From: Edaphochlamys debaryana
Taxonomy: Eukaryota; Chlorophyta; Chlorophyceae; Chlamydomonadales
Assembly: GCA_016858145.1 (NCBI GenBank)
Contig: JAEHOE010000001.1
Location: 558,001 to 622,000, forward strand
Reading direction: 5' to 3'
DNA: 64,000 bases
In this document: piece by piece, positions 12,790 through 32,400 of the stretch
Numbering within the stretch: position 1 is the stretch's first letter
How the letters are laid out: each line of letters opens with the position of its first letter
Position numbers and translations under genes: made by a program
Notes under the pieces: generated by a model
Told to the model about the DNA's origin: nothing
Databases searched by the model: none
What the model saw: the letters and a program-made list of their open reading frames with translations, nothing else

Positions 12790-15355
12790 GACGCGCCCTC
12801 CCTCCCTGAAAAGAGCCTCAGCGGGCCGGGTCAAGCACTGTGGGCGGAGGGGGGTGCAGGAAGCACGGGACCGGGACAAGAGGGTTTAAAGAAAAGTGCA
12901 GCGATGGCACGCTCGGCTCCGGACCGCCAGTCACTCCGCGGCCGTGGTAAAGCATGAAGGCAAAGAGGGTCAGGGTGTGGGCCGGCACTGGGGACTTGGA
13001 ATAACGGACTCCTTGCGGCCCCCCAGGGCCCCCACGACGGACCGATGAACGCGCATCTGCGTACGTGGCCCAGCCCCGCAACTCCAAGCTGGCCACTACT
13101 GCACGAACCGTGGTTCGTGGCGGTAGGCTACGGTAGGCGAGCAATACAGTCGTACAGGGCAGTCGTCGAACCCGCTCAACGTTTATGCCAGAGAAGGCCG
13201 GGGGACTCTAGGCATGTCTTCTTAACTTCTGGGCCCCGGCAACGCGATAGCGGCCGATAAGAGTGACATCATCGACTCGATTGTCGTCTAGGTGGTGGTG
13301 GTGGAGCGCCAACAACCCTCGCGGGCCTGTGCAGACAGCATGTGGATGCCGACTGCAGATAGGCCCGATATGAACTCACCGCTCCGCAGTTGCAGGCGAC
13401 GAGCACGCTGGTCGAGGCCTGAGAGTATCCGCCTAGCACAGACGCCCGGCACCTGCGCCAGTATATACAAGCCAGGAGTTGTATACGATCGTTCACATAC
13501 AGCCTTGGTATCCTGTCCTTGACCAAGCCCGACGCACGGGTGCAACGACCACGCACGTGGAGCACCTGGCCGCTCAGCACGTTTGCCCCCAGCTCACGAG
13601 TTGAGTTCCAGCTCCAGTGACGCTGCTGGAAGGAACTGGGCATTGGAAACCAGCCCTCCGAGCCCTCCCCGCGACGACGCCATCCCCGCCAGCCACGGCC
13701 ACACGGCCTAACGGCCCGCCACGTTGGGGCGTCGAGATCCTAGGCTGAGCACAAGGAAGATAAGAGCAGAGTTACACCCTGAGACGCCATCCCGGGGCTT
13801 GGTCAGTCCGCCTTCAAATAATCGCAGAATCGAGCTACTCGACCGTATCACCCAGCCTTCCGGTCCGATAGCATTACAAGCTGCATAGGCCTTACAGTTA
13901 TGGTTATGAGTACTGGGCCAGGAGCAGCCGGGGCTGGGTGAGAATAACTCAGCAGTTGGCGCTGTGCAGCATCGCATTATGAATGTTAAGCGCTACTGTA
14001 TGTCAAACAATAGGCGACAGTGGTTGCGATTATGGCGCAAGGGCTGTGTGACCACGGTCCACGGATGGAGACGTACGTCGTGTATGCCTTGTCGTGTTGC
14101 TACTTCACTTTGTATTTGAGCTCTGGTTGCTTCTGCCTTCGAACAGAGTCTTCAGCATAACCGGGGGTGGACGATGGGCGGGATGGCGCGAAAAGCGGCC
14201 GTGCGACTCAATCAAGACCAACGCCCGCTGCGCGCTCGGCTGGAGGTAGACGCAAGCGTAAAGTGAATGGCGGCAGCAGGCAAGCGATGCAGTGTGATGG
14301 TTTCGTGCGACAGGATCGCAAATCGAAGGCGTTGAGGCGTGCGGCCAGAGTGCGGCCCTGTGCGGCCCCTCGCAGCTCAAGCTGCCGGGGCCAAAGCCTT
14401 GCCCTGCCTTGCGGCCCCTGAGGCTCTGAGGCCCGACGGTTTCGACGTTAGGTGCGACCCCTCCGGAGAGACCCGAAACCGCTGAAAATCGTAGTTTTGG
14501 CCGCGCGACCTCGGCGTTGCCTGTTGTTTTATCAATACCATGTCCCGTTTAACCCTACGCGTCGCTACAGCAGTGCGTGGCGAGGGCCAGGTGCCAGCCA
14601 GGTGCTGTACTCCACACCCGCTAGGCAGCCCGTTGGCAACCCAGCTGCCCGAAACAGGCCCAGGCAGTCGCCATTACAGGACGCGCCCTGAAATTGAAAT
14701 CTGCAGCTCCTACAGGGCAGCAGTCCAGCAGGTAGAGAGGCACTGCGCACCTGGGTGCTGAGGTGGTGGGCCCGCCAGCGGAGGCTCCGGCCTCCGGGAT
14801 ACCGTGGGGTACAGGCTGGCTGCAGCCCAATTTGGCCCAGGCAGTATGAGCGAGCTGAATGACGCGAAGGGGCGTAAGGGGGGGGGGGGGGTAGGGAGGG
14901 GCAGGGTTGGCACCCAGTCGACTCAGACCACGCGGACCATACGACCGTTTACATTGCCACGGCCTTGATGATGCCAAGCATGCCATTGCAGAACGGGCCA
15001 GCTTAGGCATAACGTCGTGTGGACTGTCGTCGTTCAACCACTCCCCGCAGCTTGGCCAACCAAGTCCGCACGCCGTCTCGCTATTCTGTCACCTGCACAC
15101 TGCCCACCCCTAGGTCAGCTACATGCCCCAGCTGCCTCCCGGGGACCGGCGCGGGGCGCAGCACCTGGGTCCGCCAGGGTCCGCCACGTCGCGCTGGGGA
15201 CTCCCCCACGTGACCCCGACCCACACACAGACTCACTCCCTCAGACTTGCGCGCGGCCGGGACGCCGTACCCCAAGCATCTGCGCCGGCATTGCTCCCGC
15301 GCAGGGTCCACGACTGAGCCACCTCCATGGTGTGACGCCGCCGTGCGCCCCACGC
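12790..15355. other. Intergenic, about 2.6 kb
   Basis: Upstream region of the Q-rich gene and 3' flank of the TCAIM-like gene (both minus strand). It has a G homopolymer at 14878-14891 and a TGTAA on the minus strand at 14949-14953. Short ORFs on both strands show no recognisable domain. No gene seen. Confidence 0.45.
14949..14953 (-). promoter_or_regulatory. Candidate TGTAA poly(A) signal
   Basis: TGTAA on the minus strand, about 400 bases past the stop of the TCAIM-like gene. TGTAA is the usual polyadenylation signal of volvocine algae. Confidence 0.45.
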
Positions 15356-18300
15356 TCACAGCTCCACGTTACTCGCTACCTCCAGCCCCGACCCATCCGC
15401 CGCCACCCGCACCGCCGGCACGCCCACCGCGGGGGCGGTCACGCGCATGCGGCAGCCCTCGAGCAGGGGCGTGAGCGCCGCCTGCTGCTCCTGGGGGCGG
15501 AGGGAGGCGAGGGAGAGGAGGGGCACGGGAGGGCGAGTCAGGCGCGCCGTGAGTGAGAAGACGCCTGCCCTGTTCTGGACTTCTGCTCACCAGAAGCATG
15601 CCACACAGGCGCTTGAAGGCCTCCGGCTTCACCCCCGAGTCGCGGGTGAGGCCCCGCAGGCGCAGGCGCTGCCGCGTCTGCGGGGTGCCCGGAACGGGCA
15701 GAGGGGCTCTTGTAAACCAGGTGAAAGGGGACGCGGCGACAGATGAGACTAGCCCCAAGGTAGCTCTGCCAACACCTCCGAGCCTGGACTCCGAATTCTC
15801 TCGCGAAGTGCCCCCAGTGACGTGCCCCCCGCGAAAACACGCACGCGCCCCAAGTGGTCGAGCCTCCGCCTCCCTCACCGCAGAAGAGCCCGAGCACCGG
15901 ACCCCCTTACCCGCTCTGCCAAGCCCCCCAGATCCTTCTCCGCCTCCCGGTGCACCTTAAGCCCCGCCAGGGCCTCCGGGCCCAGAGCCTCAGCACCGTC
16001 GTACAGTACGGCAGGTGCCACGTCAGATTCCGCCACCATCACGCCGGCGGTGGTGGGGTCCAGGCGCACGGGCGGCTCGGGGGTCTGGCCCTGAGGTGGT
16101 GGGCGCGACGACAGGTTGCCGTGGAAGGGGCAAGCGGGAACATGGAGGAGGGTAGACCCTTCTCAGTCCACAGACCACAGCCTGGCACTTGAGCAGCCGG
16201 AGCCGCATTGCGCCTGACCACAACGACCAGTCCCATGGCACACTGGCCCCAGACAATCAGGTTTGTGACACTGCAGCCTGCGGAGGAGCAGCCAGAGCCA
16301 GCCGAAGAGGCGCAACTGGTGGCTTCGGGAGACCCCTGGTGCTGGCTTAGCACTCTAGCGTGGTTACCCGCACTGCCCTCCCACAACGCCCTTACCGCCA
16401 GCTGCGGCGCGGGCGGCACGATGCACAGCGTTAGGGGCTTGAGCTGGCCCCCGCCCAGGGGCCCGCGCGCGGCCGCCTCCGCCGCAAGCGCCTCCAGTGC
16501 GGCGCGGTAGGCGGGGTCGGTGAGGTGCGCGTAGGGGGTGTAGATCTGTGCTAGCCCAGCGGCGCCGGATACTTTGCCCTCCAGCACACGAATTGCCTGT
16601 GGGACAGCGGCAGGCATAGCAGTGCGGAGGCGACGTGCGGGTGGGCATGGACGGGGCCTCACAAGTCAACGTGCGTGAGGTGCCTCCTGCAGGGGTTCCC
16701 TCCAGGCGCGTAGGGCATGGCACGCCAGGCATCTCGCGTGCCACGGCCCGGCGTCAGCACCGCGCCGACCCCTCAAGCGGCCCGCCCTGCCTGGTGGGCC
16801 AGACCCGGTCGCACAGAGCCGTGACCCCGCCTGGGACCCCACCTGCACGTGCGCCCGCTGCGCCCGCACGAAGTCCAGGTCCGCCCCCACCAGGAAGGAC
16901 GCCCACACGTCGTCCGGCTCGCTGGCCGCCAGGCACAGCTGGCCCAACCGGTCCAGTCCCAGCCTGGGAACAGGGTATGGCAGGGCAGAGGGCACGTGCT
17001 GCCATGTGCGGTGCGTACAGCAAGCCAGTGACATGGGCATGGAGGCGAGGGCAGCGGTTGCGTACTTGGCCGGGCAGGTGGGTCACCCGAGTGGGAAAAT
17101 GCGCAAGTCCTGCGGAGTCCAAGGTGCAGCCCAGCGCACCTGTCCCCGATGACGATGTGGCACCCGGCCAGCTTGAGCCCGCCCTTGGCCTCGGCCTCCA
17201 CCACCCTCGCCAGCCGCTCCAGCAGCGCCACCTGCGCGGCGACACAGAGGCAGCTGCTGTAGGGGGTCGCAGATGGCAGGGCTCCATGCAGCCGGCAAGG
17301 CGAGGGCAGCCCATGGTCCTTGGACTCGAGGCACGCAGGTCCCGTGCCGGTGTCCGCGAGGATAAGACAGAGCACCCGTCAAGCCAGCCCAACCCAGGCT
17401 TGCCTGCTGCGCCGGAGGCAGCCGCTTGTCCGCGAACGACACCATCACCTGCGCGGCCCGAGGGTTCCGCCAGTGGGCATGCCGCATGCAAGGAGAGGGC
17501 GCTTGTGCACTTGGACATTGGAAGGATCCTTACCTCGACGTAAGATTCTGGTCACCCTGCCCTCCCATGCGCGCCCCGACAGCGCACCTGGTGCCTCAGC
17601 CGCAGAGCGCCCCTCAGGTTGGCCACACGGACGGCGGGGGCGGCGGCGCTGGAGGCCTCAGCCTGGTGCGGTGCGGGCCAGGTGGGTAAGTGACAAGGTG
17701 CAGGGGCGCAGGGCAGAGGCAGGGGGCGCTGCCGACACCCTTACACAACCCAAGGCCCACGGGACAGGCCCTCCTGCCGATGGCGCGGGTCTCCCTGCGA
17801 GGCTAGTCCTGGCCCCAAGCCCCAAACAACAAGGCCCTCTCGCCTGCCGGAGCTCCTCCACTGCGTCGGGGAGCAAGGCCGCCAGGCTGAGCTCCGCCTC
17901 GCCCGCAGCCGCGCCGCCCTCGGCCCCCTCCGCGCCCTCCGCCTCGTCCCGCCCCGTGGTGGCCACACCGCACGCCGTCAGCAGCTTGGCAAGCGCCTTG
18001 CGGGTGGGGCTGGCGAAGGCGCGGCTCCCTGCAAGGGCACACCGGCGGTGGCGATGGTGGTGGTTGTGGAGGTGATGGTTGGCAGCGGTATTGATGGTGC
18101 GGGTTAGGCCATGTCAGGGCCTGGGGCTAGAAGCCTGGTGAAGCAAAGGGCTACGCGCCTACTACGAGGCCTAGTAGCAAGCAGGTTGGATCAGAGAGGG
18201 GATGGCGTCCGCGCACGAGGCCCCACCTTCTGGGCTGATGGCGGGGGGCGGCAGCATGACAGCCACCCGGTACAGCCCGGGGACCTCGTCGCCCTCCGCC

Positions 18301-19539
18301 TCCGCCTCGGCATTGGCTCCAGCGCCACCTGCCTTCGCCCCAGCACCCGGCGAGGGAGCCCCGGTGGACGCTGCCGCCGCCGCTGCCGCTTGAGCCGCAC
18401 CGGCAGCCGGCTTGGGCGGGGACGTCTCCCCGGGGCGAGGCCGCAGCGGCGGTGTGACGGGCCGCACCGGCTCCAGCTCTGCGGGGGTGGAGGGCCCGCA
18501 ACCCACAGATGTGACCTACCCCAAAAGTGCCGCCGCCGGTACCACCATCGCCCAAATGCGTTCCACCGCACCTGGCCTCGGTGCAGCCTCCGCCTCCCCC
18601 GCTGCAGCCACCGCCGCCGGGCGCTCCCTTAGGTAGAAGACAAAGCGGTAAGGCACCCGGGCGGCAGGGGACCGCGGGTCGCCGCCCTTCGCCAGGGCTG
18701 TGTACTCCTGTAGCAGCTTGAAGGACCGCTCGTTCTCCGCCTGGTAACGGCGGAGGTGGGGGGGCAAGCACGCGCTCCTGAGTATGGAACCTGCAGGAAC
18801 TGGCAAACGAAATCCAGCCAGGCAGCAGTTTCCAACCGCCGACGGCTGAGGGCCTGAAACTCTCAACCCCGCACCCCCGGGCCAGCCCCACCTTGGCCTT
18901 GGGTGTCTTGGCGAACAGGTCGGGGTGCACCCGCAGGTACAACATGCGCAGCGCGGCCCGCAGGGGCACTGGGGTGGCGGGCCCCGAGCCCACGCCGCCG
19001 GGCTCAGAGTCGCCGCCGCCGCCACTGCCGTTGCCCGGGGCACCGCCACCACCGTTGCGCCCACCGCCGGCGCTGCCGCCGCCGCCTGCTGCCGATGCTG
19101 CAGGGAAGGCTGCGGCTGTGGAAGTGTGGAGACAGGAGGTGGCGGTGGAGCACCAGGCCGGGCTGGACCGCGCCCCGAGCCCCCACGCGGCTGGCCCTGG
19201 TTGGGGCCCTGGCCTCGACTTGCCGCCCCATAGCAGGTGGGCCGCCGGCTGAGGATGCGGCCAACGGGCTCTGCTGAAGGGCCTCTGCAAAGGGCTGGAG
19301 ACCCCGCTCGCAGCTTGTAGGCAACCGCAAGGCGTGCTTGTGGACCCGCTGGCCCCGCCTGAAGCGCAGACCCCACGGTAAGGGCGGGTCAGCCGCCAGC
19401 CCAGTTCCCAGGCTGGTCCCCAGTCCCCAGTCCCCAGCCTGTCCCCAGTCCCCAGGCTGTCCCCAGTCCCCAGGCTGCTGGCGGTGGAAGCTGGGTCGGG
19501 TTGTAGCTGCGTGTCGCACTGAACCTCAAGCAGGAACAA
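15356..19539 (-). CDS. TCAIM-like protein (DUF4460 J-like domain plus DUF4461)
   Basis: Twelve minus-strand exons: 18892-19539, 18572-18740, 18227-18478, 17844-18028, 17588-17662, 17404-17448, 17140-17231, 16843-16963, 16396-16596, 15911-16090, 15591-15677, 15356-15490. All phases agree, giving about 729 residues if the ATG at 19539 is used; that start is uncertain because a further upstream exon is possible. After a Ser/Gly-rich N-terminus that could be an organelle transit peptide comes LRAALRMLYLRVHPDLFAK / AENERSFKLLQEYTALAKGG. This is a DnaJ-like helix pair with an HPD motif, matching the DUF4460 domain of animal TCAIM, a mitochondrial protein. An acidic and Ala-rich linker leads to the C-terminal half (ALLERLARVVEAEAKGGLKLAGCHIVIGD, QLCLAASEPDDVWASFL), consistent with DUF4461. 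Two introns use GC donors (17842-17843 and 17402-17403). Molecular function is unknown in the family. Confidence 0.7.
19401..19473. repeat. Short minisatellite within the predicted first exon
   Basis: CCCCAGTCCCCAGGCTGT-type units of about 18 bases repeat four times. If the ATG at 19539 is real, they encode a Leu-Gly-Thr-Gly-Asp-type repeat near the N-terminus of the TCAIM-like protein. Otherwise they lie in its 5' UTR. Confidence 0.7.
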
Positions 19540-20050
19540 CTGTTCAAGGGGAGCGGTTGCGGGAAGAGAAGCAGCAATTGTGGCCGGGACGTACGCGGCC
19601 CCCTACGCACCGCCTTACCATTGTGCGTGAACAACTTGCTCGACCAGCCCCAGATACATCGTTGAGCCCTGGTCGAGCCCGGCATGGCCAAAGCACAGCA
19701 GATGGTGGGAACCCACGCAGCGAGACAAACTATGTGTAGGTCTGCCGCATTACGCAGCGTGACTGAGTCTGCCGACGAGCAGGGGGCAGCAGCGCAGCAC
19801 GGGGCAGTTGCCTCTCTGGGCGGACTGACCACTGGCACGCCCATGGCGCCCTTTCGCCAGACCTCGCGAATGTCCTACCCATCCCCCATTTGACGCGCCT
19901 GCTTCACTCACTTACTTTTGTTAGCTGCTCTCGCACAACCCCAACGCGCTACTCGGACCATCCACGAGCTTTAACCACCCATACACGCGTGCTAGAGCAG
20001 GCAGCGACCACTGATCAGCAAGGCGGCGACAGCAGGTCATCAGTTCAAAG
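19540..20050. promoter_or_regulatory. Shared upstream region of divergent TCAIM-like and HSP110 genes
   Basis: A 511-base gap between two diverging start codons, so it must hold both promoters and 5' UTRs. I saw no clear TATA box. No convincing array of inverted GAA heat-shock units is visible here; a single GAAnnTTC lies at 20078-20085, inside the first HSP110 intron. Confidence 0.5.
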
Positions 20051-27105
<7,055 letters not shown>

Positions 27106-29492
27106 GGGGCGTGCGAGGGACGTAGGGAGGGGGGGTGTTGGGTTGTGGGGGGATTGAGGTGGAAGGGGGTGGAGTGGGGGGGCAGGCGGGATGGTGAGGG
27201 CGAGCGGGGGAAACGGAGAATGCTTGAGCGCAGGTTTGAGCGGGAGCTTGAAGGCGGGGCGGGAGTGCCTGGGGTCTCGAGGGCAGTAAAGAGGGACGGG
27301 GTGGGGGAAAGCGGGGCGCATAGCTTGAACGAGTTTACGCGCGAAGACGCTGTGGGCAAAGGCAGGACGATTGCATGCAGCTAGGCTGTCACGGCCCGCC
27401 TCTGCTGACAGAGGATGGCGTTGGCACCTTGGACAAGGAGAGTGCGAGGACGGTCATGTAGCGCCTGCGAGCCCGCTGTCGGGCGCCAGTGGGCGGTTGA
27501 GTGATGCTGTGAGCAGAACGGTTGGTCTGGGCCAGCGCTCTGACTGGACCCCCGGGCGACAGCACAGGCTGTTCAGGCGGCCTGGCATGTAACAGACGGT
27601 CATAATGGAGGACAGACGCTTGTTCAACGTTCAGAGGCATCCTAGCGTCTAGCCGGCCGCACGGGCGGTGCACGGCCCCTGCGCGCATAGTGCTCAGCGT
27701 CCAGCCTGCGTGCGGTCTCCTCGGGAGTCGTGACCCATTCCAAGACACCCACCCTGCCTCCTGTCTCGCCCGTAGGCCCTCCGGGTTCACGGCTGATGCC
27801 TTTACACCACCAGTACCACGCACACATACATAGCCCAGGAACAACCGCCTCTCCCTCAAGATTGCACTGCGGCGTTAGAGCACCTCGTACACCTGGCATC
27901 CAATCTCGATGGACGTGCCCGTCACGACGGCTCTTGCCATCTGACATCTTTCTTACACGCGATCTCGACGCACCTTTCCGCCATGGCGGCGAGGTCTCAA
28001 AGCCGGGCAGCCGCCCCGAAAGCCCACCATTCTCAGGCATAGCCAAGCTGCTCGACGTTCAGCAAGCCCAGACATTCACATACAACGCATTCCATCCAGC
28101 AAGCGCACATCATGCTCGTCCCTTTCCTTTACGTGACATAGATTGCCCGTCCCCCCTGGTGCTGGGGGGACCGCGAATGGGGTTGAAGAAGGGCAGTTGC
28201 CTCCCTCCGGAACGCAGGGGTAATGGGGGAAGCACCCTCCTCTGCTCCTCACCACATGTCGTCAGTGCTGTGGCCGTGGTCGTACAGCGTCAGTCGCCTC
28301 AAGAAAGTCAACCCGTCGCTCTTATTCCCACCGCAAGGCACCGCAGCACAGCAGGACAGCCCATCAACATCGATGTAGTTCATATGGCCAAGCCAAGTAG
28401 CCTGCCTTCATGTACCATGCATGTAGTTGTCGCGCGCTCACACACCCAGTCCCCGCCGCCAAATACGACGCGGAGGCCATAAAACACAGCTACCGCAGTG
28501 CATGTAGTAACCTGTTGCGGCTTCTCCCCCGTTACGAGGGGTCCTCAGCGCTGATCAACGGGACAAGCGCCAGACCGGGCCAAGCCCCAGTCCCCATGCG
28601 GCCATTCCCATGCAACTCTCCGCCCCCAACCCGTAGCGTGACCCAAACAAACAATGCCCCTTGCACCCCCCCTTGCATCGACATGCACTGCGAAGCAGAC
28701 CCACTTAAGACACACCCAACTGGGCATGGCAATAGTAAGGGCTAGTATAACTTTGAGTATCTTGTCCGCGAAGGGAGGTGCATTGCTTTTGCGGCACCCC
28801 AACAACCCTTGCCACGATGTCCCGAGCCGCTTAGCGCATTGCGTTGGACGGAGCCGCACACCGACCGGGCAGCGCAGGCACCCAAGCTCCCGGGCCAGAA
28901 GGTACCTCAGCGTCAGCAGGCACAGCGCCTGTTTCAAGGTGAACCAGGGCAGTCCCGGCTGGCTGCTGTCGATGAAGAAGACTCAGGACTCATGTCCCGG
29001 AGATCCCGGAAGAGATTGATGTCCTTCAAGGCAAGGGCAGCACGGTCCTTGGCACGTACCGGGCCTTGGGTATGAGATTCAATGAGGAGCAATTGGACAC
29101 GGCAGATTCCACCCTCACGCTAGCAAAGCGCTACCACAACATGAGAGGACACGGATCATCCCTCTTACCCCCAAACTGGCAGTCACGAAAGCTGTTGAAT
29201 AGTAAGTAGGACTTCATGGGGAGGCCAGTAAAGAACGGCACACAATGCTCGTCACAAAGTATTACGCAAGACCTGAAAGCTATGGGTATGCAGGCTCGAA
29301 TAATAGATATGAAGAGCCTGGTGGACACAAGCCCTGTGCGGAGCGACCACACTGCAGCCCGGCAGCATTAAGGGCTTCGCCCCCCGGGCCCCGAGCCGGC
29401 AAGCAAGGCATGCCGCCATCGAAAGCGGCGCAGACACCGCATGACACGACAGCGAAGTGTGGTTGCCCCCCGGGATGCCAACATAAGGCTCC
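27106..29492. other. Intergenic, about 2.4 kb, between convergent genes
   Basis: 3' flanks of HSP110 (+) and the guanylate cyclase (-). A TGTAA sits at 27588-27592. ORFs such as 27730-28482 have ordinary third-base composition and no recognisable domain. No RNA gene or mobile element recognised. Confidence 0.45.
27588..27592 (+). promoter_or_regulatory. Candidate TGTAA poly(A) signal of HSP110
   Basis: TGTAA 483 bases after the HSP110 stop codon, a plausible 3' UTR length for this lineage. Confidence 0.55.
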
Positions 29493-32400
29493 TCAGCTAG
29501 GAGGCCTGAGCATGTAGGTCTGCAGCACGCCCTTGCCCTTGGCCTGCGGGGCGATGGGAGGTATGGGCGCGGACGGCAGCGTTAGCAGTGTCAGGGCGCG
29601 GATAGACTGACAGCTACCCTGGATACTAACAATCGGCTTGTGCGTGAGCCCAGCTGCATCCCGCGGTGCCCACCGCAGTAACCCGGGCTGCGAGCCTCAG
29701 CGCCTCACCTCCACCCCGCCCGTGGGCTCCCAGGCCTCGCTGGGCACCAGGTCCCGTGTGGCCTGGCTGACGTGGATGGCGCCCGCAGCCCCCGTGCTCT
29801 CCATGCGGCTGGCGGTGTTGATGGTGTCGCCGAAGAGGCAGAAGCGGGGCATGCGGGTGCCCACCACGCCGCTCATGGCGGGGCCGCTGTGGATGCCCAC
29901 GCGCAGGCGCACCGGCTCGCCCGTGGTGGGCAGGCGCACGGCGGCGGCGGCGCGGAGGACAGCCTTGGCAAAGTGCACGGTGCGCACTGCGTGCCTCGGG
30001 TCCACATCGTCCGACCGCACCGTCACCGCTCCGGTCTCCTCGTCCACCCGCATCAGCCCGCCAGCCACCATGTAGCAGTCGCCGATGGTCTCCACCTTGT
30101 ACACCCCGAACGCATCCAGCATGGCGTCCAGGCGCGTGTAGAGGTCGTTCAGGAACGCCATCACGGTGCCGGGCTTGACCACGCCGCACATGGCCGTGAA
30201 GCCCTGGCGTTCACAAGAAAGGGACACAAGCAGGAACAAGTCAGCTGGACAGCCCTCACGAGCAACTGCCCCGGCCTCCACCCTCCACCACCCGCCCGCA
30301 CCTGGATGTCACAGAAGAGGACGGTGAGGGCAGAATGCGAGGTGGCCAGGTGCAGGAACGTGTCGCCGGTGATGGGGATCTGGGGCACACACGCGCCATT
30401 GCTGTTGGGCCCGCCGGGGGAGGCAGGCCCCCGGGAGAGCGGCCCACGCGACGGGCTGGGCAGCGCCAGAGCCCGGCCAGGGGTGCTGTCCCCTCCCGGC
30501 ACCGAGTTGGCCTCGGGGACGGCCACCCGGCCCGAGGACGCGGCCCGGAACAGGGCCCCTGACTCCACGGCCTGCGGGTCCGCACGTCCGGCCTTGGCTG
30601 CCGCCCCGGCTGCCATCATGGCAATGTGCTCGATGACTGAGGGAGCGGGCAGAAGCGTGCACAAGGTCTTGTCAGTTGGGCGCTAATGTGCATGCCATGC
30701 CCTCTCTAGGGTTCTTGAGCTGGCTGGCGGCACAGCAGCAGCTTGGCCCGGTTACACCCGCGCTGCCACGCCCCCTGCCCCACCGTGCTGTGGGAAGATG
30801 TTCTCCAGCAGCGAGTGCTCCGCCTCCACCACCATGGCCAGCTGCCGCTCCGCCCACACGCGGGCCGACACGTCCGACTGCACCACCACCAGCAGCCGCT
30901 CGCGCGTCACGGGGTGCGTGAGCCCGCTGATGACCACCTGCGGACGGACAGTCGGTGAAAGCGCCGAACAACGTCTGTGAAATCTGAGACGCGTGCGGCC
31001 CTCAGCATCAGCCTCGTGGCAACTCTACCCCCCGTCCGAGAGCGTCTGCTCCCGCAAGGCTTCACCCGTTTCCCAATGCGCCCGTGAGCTGTAAGCAACC
31101 CAGAGGCAACATAGGCCTGACGTCGTGACTCACCTCGTGCCAGCGTTCGATACCCATGCGCGCGCCTGCAGACCCCGCGCTCGGCCTCTCGGCCTCGCCC
31201 TCGCCCTCCGCCTCCGGGTCCTCAATCAGCGGCATCCCATCGGTGGCGGTGTGGCTGGGTTCATGGGTGGAAGCATGGACTGCTGGAGCGACAGGCCTCA
31301 GCGGGGCGGTGCTGCCAACCTCAGACCAGGTTGTGTTGGTCGGTGACAGGAAGAGTAGCTGCGGGGTGGAGCCGAGAGTGCCTTGGACCGTGGGCGGTGC
31401 GTTGAAGCTGTCGAGCTTGGGAGTGGATTGCTGTGAAGGCTGGGAAAGGCTGGTACCGGCCCTGGCGTCGCCAGTCTGCAGCACCGGCGGCGTCTCATCC
31501 GAGTCGGGCCGGGCCCCTGGGCCCGAGAAGGGGTTGGGCGGCGCTGCGCCCGGCGGTTGGCCCTGCTGCTGAGCCCGCGGAGTGCTCGCCTGCGACGCTG
31601 GCTGGGCGGTGGACTGCGGCGGGCTCCGCTGAGCCTTGTTGTAGTCACGCAGCGCTGCGCTGAGGAGTGAGGTGCGCACGGGGACCTCGGGGGTCACCCT
31701 CTCCGCCTGCAACCCCTGCAACTCTGCATCTGACGCTGCGACCGCGCGCGGCTGCGGCTGCGCCTCGCCCGCCGCCGCCTGGGGCCCTGCTGCTGGCACG
31801 TCGAGCTCCAGCCCGCCTGCGCTCACCACCCGCCCCATCACGGCCTCCCGTGCCTCGCCAGATTCCGCCCGCGTCCCTTGCTGCTGTTGCTTTTGGTCGG
31901 CCCGCCTCACCAGCGCCTTCCAGCCCACCGGGGCTGGCGCCAGCACTGGCGCGGAGCCCGCCGCTGCCCCTGCTGCGGCGACAGAGGTGTCCACGCTGCG
32001 GGCCCTCGCGCCCGGCCCTGGCACTGGATGCACCTTGGCGCTCGCGCCCAGACGGGTCTGGGGCTGGAGCTGCATGGGAGGCATCGGAAAGGCCTGAGAC
32101 GGGTTTGGAGCCAGGGCCGACAGCACCACGCCCTGCAGCGCCTCGGCGCTGTTGGAGACCCGGCCGGAGCCGCTGAGGTTGGAGAAGGCTGTGGTGTTCA
32201 TGAGGTGGGCGGTGCTGACAACGTCGTGCGGGGGGCCCTGCAGGCTGCCGCTCATGCTGGCGAGGATGGAGGCCGAGGCGGCGGCGCAGCGCTCGGCCCC
32301 CGGGGGCGTGAAGGGCCGGCCCTCCCCTTCCAGACCCTTGCCGACGCGCGGGCAGGTCGGGTCGGTCGACAGGAGATCCCGCAGCTGCAGGTCACAGGAG

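Noticed and set aside
27730..28482. 250-codon ORF between HSP110 and the cyclase
   Set aside because: Pro/Ser/His-rich, no codon bias, no recognisable motif; probably chance.
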